Of a stretch of DNA of 64,000 bases, positions 58,987-64,000 are shown one piece after another (within the stretch, counting starts at the first letter, position 1; the number at the start of each line of letters is the position of its first letter). Under the pieces are notes generated by a model. It searched no databases and was not told the origin of the DNA. It saw nothing but the letters and a program-made list of their open reading frames with translations. The DNA comes from Phragmitibacter flavus (GTDB lineage: Bacteria > Verrucomicrobiota > Verrucomicrobiia > Verrucomicrobiales > Verrucomicrobiaceae). Where the stretch lies: assembly GCF_005780165.1 (NCBI RefSeq), contig NZ_VAUV01000004.1:310001-374000 (forward strand), read 5' to 3'. The position numbers and the translations under genes were made by a program.

Positions 58987-60411
58987 ATGAAGATGAAAAA
59001 ATTGCTGATGGTTTTGTTGTTGGTGTCGGTGGGGTTGTCTTCATGGGCGGCGAAGCCGAATGTGCTGTTCATTGCGGTGGATGACATGAACAACGATCTG
59101 GGGTGTTATGGGCATCCGTTGGTGAAGTCGCCCAACATTGACCGGTTGGCGAAGATGGGGACGCGGTTTGACCGGGCGTATTGTCAGTTTCCGCTTTGTT
59201 CACCGAGCCGGACTTCGGTGATGACGGGGTTGAGGCCGGATGCAACCAAGGTGTTTGATCTGAGAAAACATTTTCGCGAGGTAATGCCAGAAGTGGTGAC
59301 GATGTCGCAGGCGTTCAGGAATGAGGGGTATTTTGTGGGGCGGGTGGGGAAGATTTATCACTATGGGAATCCGGGGGACATCGGCACGAACGGGTTGGAT
59401 GATGAGGCGTCGTGGGATAAGCGGGTGAATCCGTATGGTCGGGACAAGGTGGAGGAGAAGTTGATCATTAATCACACGCCGAAGCGTGGGTTGGGGAGTT
59501 CGTTGAGTTTTCTCAAAGCCGAAGGGACGGATGAGGAGCAGACGGATGGGATGGTGGCTACGGAGGTGATCAAAATGATGAAGGAGAAGCGCGATAAGCC
59601 ATTCTTTGTGGCGGCGGGGTTTTATCGTCCGCATTGTCCGTATGTGGCGCCGAAGAAGTATTTTGAATTGTATCCGTTGGAGAAGGTCGGGATGCCGAAG
59701 CGGCCTTGGGAGTATCTGAAGAAGGTGCCTATGGCGGCGCTGGCATCAACGAAACCCTGGCCCTGGTTTGGGGTAACGGAGGAGCAGTCGAGGGAGGCGT
59801 TGCAGGCTTATTGGGCGACGATTTCGTTTGTCGATGCGCAGGTGGGCCGGTTGCTGGATGCGCTGGAGGAGAACAGATTGGCGGACAACACGATTGTGGT
59901 GTTTTGGAGTGACCACGGTTATCATGTGGGGGAGCACGGATTGTGGAAGAAGCAAAGTTTGTTTGAGAACTCGGCGAGGGTGCCAATGATCATTGCGGCT
60001 CCGGGGCAGAAGATGCGCGGTGGTGAGTCGGGTCGGGTGGTGGAACTGGTGGATCTGTATCCAACGCTGGCGGATTTGTGTGGGGTGAAGGCGCCGTCGA
60101 ATTTGGCGGGGAAGAGCTTGCGGCCGTTGTTGGATGCGCCGGATGCGGAGTGGGACAAGCCGGCGTTTACGCAGGTGTGGCGAGGGAAGTTTGCGGGTCA
60201 CAGTGTGCGGACGGAACGGTATCGGTATACGGAATGGGAAGGCGGGAAGGAGGGAGCGGAGCTTTATGATTATGAGACGGACCCGGAGGAGATGATCAAT
60301 TTGATGGGAGATTCAGCGCAGGCGGAGAGGTTGGCCAGTTTGAAGAAGCTGGTGAAGGAAAATTGGACGCAGGAATTTCGTCCGAAGCCGAACAAGAAGG
60401 CTGGCAGGTAG
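58987..60411 (+). CDS. Secreted sulfatase 3 (iduronate-2-sulfatase-like)
   Basis: 474 aa. The ATG at 58987 is chosen because GGAG lies 6 nt upstream and a Lys/Leu signal peptide starts there (MKMKKLLMVLLLVSVGLSSW); an ATG at 58969 overlapping the previous stop is the alternative. Metal site FIAVDDMNNDLGCYGHP, formylglycine site C71-S-P-S-R75 with TSVMTGLRPD, then FFVAAGFYRPHCPYVAP and WSDHGYHVGEHGLW, both typical of iduronate-2-sulfatases. It probably desulfates a uronic-acid-containing glycan together with its two neighbours. It converges with pta. Confidence 0.96.
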   Translation: MKMKKLLMVLLLVSVGLSSWAAKPNVLFIAVDDMNNDLGCYGHPLVKSPNIDRLAKMGTRFDRAYCQFPLCSPSRTSVMTGLRPDATKVFDLRKHFREVMPEVVTMSQAFRNEGYFVGRVGKIYHYGNPGDIGTNGLDDEASWDKRVNPYGRDKVEEKLIINHTPKRGLGSSLSFLKAEGTDEEQTDGMVATEVIKMMKEKRDKPFFVAAGFYRPHCPYVAPKKYFELYPLEKVGMPKRPWEYLKKVPMAALASTKPWPWFGVTEEQSREALQAYWATISFVDAQVGRLLDALEENRLADNTIVVFWSDHGYHVGEHGLWKKQSLFENSARVPMIIAAPGQKMRGGESGRVVELVDLYPTLADLCGVKAPSNLAGKSLRPLLDAPDAEWDKPAFTQVWRGKFAGHSVRTERYRYTEWEGGKEGAELYDYETDPEEMINLMGDSAQAERLASLKKLVKENWTQEFRPKPNKKAGR

Positions 60412-60428
60412 CGGTCGATCGATGCGAT

Positions 60429-62525
60429 TTACTCCTGGCCGGCCTGGATGGCGGTGAGGGCGATGGTGTAGAGGATGTCTTCAACCAGGGCGCCGCGGGA
60501 GAGGTCGTTGACGGGGCGTTTCATGCCTTGCAGCATGGGGCCGATGCTGATGACGTTGGCGCTGCGCTGAACGGCTTTGTAGGTGGTATTGCCGGTGTTG
60601 AGGTCGGGGAAGATGAACACGGTGGCTTTGCCGGCGACGGGACTGTTGGGGGCTTTGGACGCGGCGACGTCGGCGATGGCGGCGGCGTCGTATTGGAGGG
60701 GGCCGTCGAGGAGGAGGTCGGGACGTTTTTGCTGGGCCAATTGGGTGGCCTGGCGGACTTTGTCGACGTCGGCTCCAGTTCCGGATTCGCCGGTGGAGTA
60801 GCTGATCATGGCGACGCGTGCTGGGAGGCCGAAGGTGATGGCGGAGTCGGCGCTTTGAATGGCGATGTCGGCGAGGGTTTCGGCGTCGGGATCGGGATTG
60901 ACGGCGCAGTCGCCGTAAACGAGGACCTGGTCGGGGAGGCACATGAAGAAGATGGAGGAGACAACCTTGGCACCGGGTTTGGTTTTGATGATCTGCAGGG
61001 CGGGCCGGATGGTGTTGGCGGTGGAGTGAACGGCACCGGAGACGAGACCGTCGACTTCGCCGAGGGCGAGCATGACGGTGCCGAGCCAGACATGGTCGTC
61101 GAGGAGGTCGGCGGCGGCTTCGGGGGTGAGGCCTTTGTGTTTGCGCATTTCGACGAGGGGGCTGACGTAGTGCTGGCGGATGTGGGTGGGGTCGAGGATT
61201 TCGATGTTGGCAGGGAGTTCGATCTGCTGGCCTTTGGCAACGCGGTGGATTTCTTCGGGGTTGCCGATGAGGACGCAGCGGGCGATGCCGCGCTGGGCGC
61301 AGAGGGCGGCGGCGCGGATGGTGCGGGGTTCGTTGCCTTCGGGGAGGACGATGCGTTTGTCGGCGGCGCGGGCGAGTTCGGTGAGTTTGAAGCAGAAGGC
61401 GGCGGGGGAGAGGCGGGCTTCGATGGGGATGGCGGCGTGGGTGGCGATCCATGCGCTGTCGATGTAGCTGGCGACGAAGTCCATGCTGAGCTCGACGCGT
61501 TCGAGGTCGTCGGCGGGGACCTCGTGGCTCATTTTGGCGATGTCGGTGGCGGTGTGCCAGCTGTTGGATTCGACGTGGAGGATGGGGAGGCCGGTTTCGA
61601 TGGCGGGTCGGCAGAGGTCGAAGATGCCGGGGGGGACTTCGGTTTCGCCGGTGAGCAGGAGGCCGGCGAGGTTGATGTCGTTGAGGCTGGCAAGGCAGGC
61701 GGCGACGATGACATCGCTGCGGTCGGAGGGGGTGATGAGAAGGTTGCCGGGCACAAACGCGTTGAGCATGTTGGGCACGGTGCGGGCGAGCAGGTTGAAT
61801 TTTTTGACGCGACGCGTTTTCATTTCGCCTTCAAAGAGCGTGGTGGCGTTGAGGTAGCGGGCGACGTCGATGGTGCGGCAGGAGCTGATTTCGGTGTTTT
61901 CGGGGACGGCACCGATGAGGTGGAAGCCGGGGCTGCCGATGAAGCGACTGTGGGCGCGGAGTTCGTCGACGAGTGTCGCGAAAGGTTTGTTGTTGGCGTT
62001 GGGGACGCGGTTGATGATGCAGCCGATGACGGCGGTGCCATCGATGCCGCCGAAGGGTTTGGCGGCGTATTCGAGGCGGGCTTCAAATTCGTCGAGCGTG
62101 AGGCTGCCGAGGGAGCCGGCGAGGATGATTTCGGCGCTGAGGGTTTTGGCGAGCTGGAGATTGAGGTCGTCGGCGTGGGGGTCGTCGGGCGTGTGGACGA
62201 GACCTTCGACGATGACGACATCGGCATCGGCGGCGGATTGATGGTAGATGCCGACGACGCGTTCGAGGAGTTCGTCGACGCGACCGGAGGAGATAAGGCG
62301 TTCGGCTTGTTCGAGGGGGATGGGTGAGGCGGGTTTGAGGGAGGTGGCCTGGCGGACGAAGTGGGTGGAGCGTTCGGGGCCGAGGTCGCCGCCTTCGGGC
62401 TGGCCGATGGGTTTGCAGAAGGCGACGCGCACGCCGCGTTTGTCCAGGGCACGGACGAGGCCGAGGGCGAGGGAGGTGAGTCCGGCACCGGAGCCGCTGG
62501 GGGTAAGGTAAAGGGTGTGGGGCAT
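60429..62525 (-). CDS. pta: Phosphate acetyltransferase (long form)
   Basis: 698 aa. Interconverts acetyl-CoA and acetyl phosphate. The N-terminal P-loop-like (BioD-related) domain begins TLYLTPSGSGAGLTSLALG, the DRTGG domain sits in the middle (LLITPSDRSDVIVAACLAS), and the C-terminal PTA_PTB domain has RIVLPEGNEPRTIRAA, VSSIFFMCLPDQVLVYGDCAVNPDPDAETLA (core YGDCAVNPDPDAETLADIA) and ARVAMISYSTGESGTG. It lies 15 nt after ackA in a standard two-gene operon. A long open frame on the opposite strand is a coding shadow. Confidence 0.97.
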   Translation of the reverse strand: MPHTLYLTPSGSGAGLTSLALGLVRALDKRGVRVAFCKPIGQPEGGDLGPERSTHFVRQATSLKPASPIPLEQAERLISSGRVDELLERVVGIYHQSAADADVVIVEGLVHTPDDPHADDLNLQLAKTLSAEIILAGSLGSLTLDEFEARLEYAAKPFGGIDGTAVIGCIINRVPNANNKPFATLVDELRAHSRFIGSPGFHLIGAVPENTEISSCRTIDVARYLNATTLFEGEMKTRRVKKFNLLARTVPNMLNAFVPGNLLITPSDRSDVIVAACLASLNDINLAGLLLTGETEVPPGIFDLCRPAIETGLPILHVESNSWHTATDIAKMSHEVPADDLERVELSMDFVASYIDSAWIATHAAIPIEARLSPAAFCFKLTELARAADKRIVLPEGNEPRTIRAAALCAQRGIARCVLIGNPEEIHRVAKGQQIELPANIEILDPTHIRQHYVSPLVEMRKHKGLTPEAAADLLDDHVWLGTVMLALGEVDGLVSGAVHSTANTIRPALQIIKTKPGAKVVSSIFFMCLPDQVLVYGDCAVNPDPDAETLADIAIQSADSAITFGLPARVAMISYSTGESGTGADVDKVRQATQLAQQKRPDLLLDGPLQYDAAAIADVAASKAPNSPVAGKATVFIFPDLNTGNTTYKAVQRSANVISIGPMLQGMKRPVNDLSRGALVEDILYTIALTAIQAGQE

Positions 62526-62540
62526 GGGGACGGAAGATGA

Positions 62541-63770
62541 TTAGGGTTGGAGAAGGCGTTGGGTTTCCCGGGCGATGACGAGTTCTTCGTTGGTGGGGAC
62601 GACGAGGGCAGTGAGGGCGGAATCGGTGGTGGTGATGCGACCGGCGGTGTGGCGACCGTGGGCCGAGTTGAGGTCGTGGTCGAGGGTGGGTTTGAGGACT
62701 TTTAGGTGAGCAAGGGTGCGGGCGCGGATAGGGGCGGAGTTTTCGCCAATGCCTCCGGTGAAGATGAGGGCGTCGATGCGGTCGAGGGCGGCAGCGAGGC
62801 CAAGGATGCCTTTGGCGAGTCGGTAGCAGAAGACATCAATGGCGAGTTCGGCGCGGGAGTGGCCGTTGTCGGCGGCTTCGAGGAGGGTGCGCATGTCGTT
62901 GCTGAGGCCGGAGAGGCCGAGGAGACCGCTGTCGCGATTGAGGAGGTCGGTGACTTGACGAATGTCGCGTCCGGTTTGTTCGACGAGGAATTGGATGAGG
63001 TTGGGGTCGACATCGCCGCTGCGGGTGCCCATGGCGAGGCCTTCGAGGGGGGTGAGGCCCATGGTGGTGTCCATGCTCTGGCCGTTTTTGATGGCGCAGG
63101 CGCTGCAACCGTTGCCGAGGTGGGCGGTGATGATTTGGAGTTCGGTGAAGGGCTTATCAAGGAGGGTGGCGGCTTGTTCGGCGACGAAACGATGGCTGGT
63201 GCCGTGGAAGCCGTAGCGGCGGACCTGGTGGGTTTTGTAGAGGTCGTAGGGCAGCGCGTAGAAGTAGGCGTGCGGGGGCATGGTTTGATGGAAGGCGGTG
63301 TCGAACACGGCGACGTGCGGGAGTTCCGGGAAATTTTCCATGGCGGCGCGGATGCCGGTGACGTGGGCGGGATTGTGCAGAGGCGCGAGAGCGCGGCAGG
63401 CGTCGATTTTGGCGACGGCGTCTTCATTGAGCAGGACACTGGCGGAGAAGAATTCGCCGCCGTGGACGACGCGGTGGCCGATGCCGGCGATGGGGATGTC
63501 ACCGAGCGAAGCAAGGATGGCGGCCATGGCTTTGGCGTGATTTATGTAGGGGATGGCTTGGCTGCCGAGCGGCTGAACCTTCAATAGAGCATCCGGGGAA
63601 TTGAGGCGTTCGGCGATGCCCTGGATGAGCACCTGGGTGCTTTCGGGATCGATGACGGCGAACTTGAGGGACGAGCTGCCGCAGTTGATGACGAGGATGT
63701 TGTGGGACAAGTTTACAGTCACGGGGTTGATCAAGCAGATCACATGCCCCGGGGTGAGGTGTTTGTCCAT
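62541..63770 (-). CDS. ackA: Acetate kinase
   Basis: 409 aa. Makes ATP and acetate from acetyl phosphate. ILVINCGSSSLKFAV is the N-terminal phosphate loop; GHRVVHGGEFF, FDTAFHQTMPP, RYGFHGTSHRFV, IITAHLGNGCS, LEGLAMGTRSGDVDP and FTGGIGENS are all canonical. The ATG at 63770 has GGAG 9 nt upstream and gives about 25 extra N-terminal residues; GTG at 63722 would be family-length but lacks a ribosome site. With pta it forms the acetate-overflow pathway and can recycle acetyl phosphate. Confidence 0.97.
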   Translation of the reverse strand: MDKHLTPGHVICLINPVTVNLSHNILVINCGSSSLKFAVIDPESTQVLIQGIAERLNSPDALLKVQPLGSQAIPYINHAKAMAAILASLGDIPIAGIGHRVVHGGEFFSASVLLNEDAVAKIDACRALAPLHNPAHVTGIRAAMENFPELPHVAVFDTAFHQTMPPHAYFYALPYDLYKTHQVRRYGFHGTSHRFVAEQAATLLDKPFTELQIITAHLGNGCSACAIKNGQSMDTTMGLTPLEGLAMGTRSGDVDPNLIQFLVEQTGRDIRQVTDLLNRDSGLLGLSGLSNDMRTLLEAADNGHSRAELAIDVFCYRLAKGILGLAAALDRIDALIFTGGIGENSAPIRARTLAHLKVLKPTLDHDLNSAHGRHTAGRITTTDSALTALVVPTNEELVIARETQRLLQP

Positions 63771-63842
63771 CCGTCAGCGCTCCAACGATTTTGACACATG
63801 GGATTGAAGCGGGCGCGGGAGCGGGAGCAAGTCACAAAAAAA

Positions 63843-63865
63843 GGACGCATGCGAGGCATGCGTCC
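63843..63865 (-). terminator. Intrinsic terminator of the PEP-CTERM gene
   Basis: Perfect 10-bp stem GGACGCATGC/GCATGCGTCC with a 3-nt loop, followed on the minus strand by seven T's. It lies 32 nt after the stop at 63898. Confidence 0.92.
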
Positions 63866-63897
63866 GATTTAAAACGAATAGGAGACGGGGCGTTAAC

Positions 63898-64000
63898 TCA
63901 GCGACTGCGGCGAAGCAGTCCTAAGAATACTGGAAGGCTGAGCAATAGCATGCCGGAAGGCTCAGGCACCGCCGACACTGAATCAACCGACATGGTAACG
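63898..64000 (-). CDS. C-terminal end of a PEP-CTERM protein (runs off the window)
   Basis: On the minus strand the last 34 residues before the TGA at 63898-63900 are readable. They end with VPEPSG, a hydrophobic helix (MLLLSLPVFLGLL) and RRSR. This is the PEP-CTERM tripartite sorting signal: Pro-Glu-Pro, membrane helix, basic tail. Such proteins are exported and processed by an exosortase, which is not in this window. The N-terminal part and its function lie beyond position 64000. The strong terminator downstream supports a real gene end. Confidence 0.88.
   Translation of the reverse strand, partial: VTMSVDSVSAVPEPSGMLLLSLPVFLGLLRRSR

Noticed and set aside
60363-62327. Long open frame antisense to pta
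   Set aside because: Gly/Asp/Val-rich shadow; pta motifs on the minus strand are unambiguous.

Overview
The window looks like chromosomal DNA of a Verrucomicrobiota bacterium, most likely Verrucomicrobiales. This is inferred from gene content, not from a marker search: sulfatases, a PEP-CTERM protein tail, Tat-exported oxidoreductases, an ECF sigma factor divergent from a Ser/Thr kinase, and a giant secreted TPR protein. I see no rRNA, tRNA, CRISPR array, phage or transposase gene. Genes are dense, many pairs overlap by 4-8 bases or are spaced under 30 bases, and Shine-Dalgarno sites are often weak.

Layout. 0.3-5.2 kb: valS with a small zinc-ribbon membrane protein, an intradiol dioxygenase-like protein and a secreted hydrolase. 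5.3-11.7 kb (minus): herA-like ATPase, deoC, a full aldehyde dehydrogenase, a GxxExxY gene and a half-length ALDH-like protein; this probable operon is broken by 30-nt inverted repeats. 11.8-17.1 kb: trxA, rpsU, fmt, rpmA, rplU, a radical SAM protein, a GcvH-like protein and ridA. 17.2-22.7 kb: Ser/Thr kinase with an outside beta-helix, divergent from an ECF sigma factor, a secreted PDZ protease and a catalytically dead paralogue. 22.8-28.4 kb: M24 peptidase, ThuA protein, then apbE, a Tat flavoprotein and a membrane DUF4405/DUF2271-like protein in overlap. 28.6-38.6 kb: lipid and redox genes (fatty-acid hydroxylase, UbiG-like methyltransferase, FAD protein, MOSC, UbiB/ABC1 kinase, PAP2, Gfo/Idh/MocA, SDR). 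43.8-38.6 kb (minus): comF, accD, GH99-like protein, cytochrome c/beta-propeller dehydrogenase, queC. 44-50.7 kb: a 2076-residue TPR protein translationally coupled to a lipoprotein. 50.8-55.7 kb: bifunctional nuclease, gamma-carbonic-anhydrase-like protein, HU, an SDR and an esterase. 55.9-60.4 kb: three sulfatases in a row. 60.4-63.8 kb: ackA-pta. The window ends inside a PEP-CTERM protein gene.

The most unusual feature is the spacer DNA. At several loci short tandem arrays (ACACAGAT-type, GGCAGTA, GTCTTTT/GTCTTCAA, GGAGTA, CGAGGAC) occur as inverted pairs that abut or supply start and stop codons and in two cases bracket a single gene. Two further families of paired small hairpins are dispersed. 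The sign of G/C strand asymmetry also flips sharply near 55.8 kb, independently of gene direction. The best candidates for undescribed biology are the inverted-array elements (especially the one carrying the GxxExxY gene), the sigma/kinase/protease/pseudoprotease module and the TPR-lipoprotein pair.
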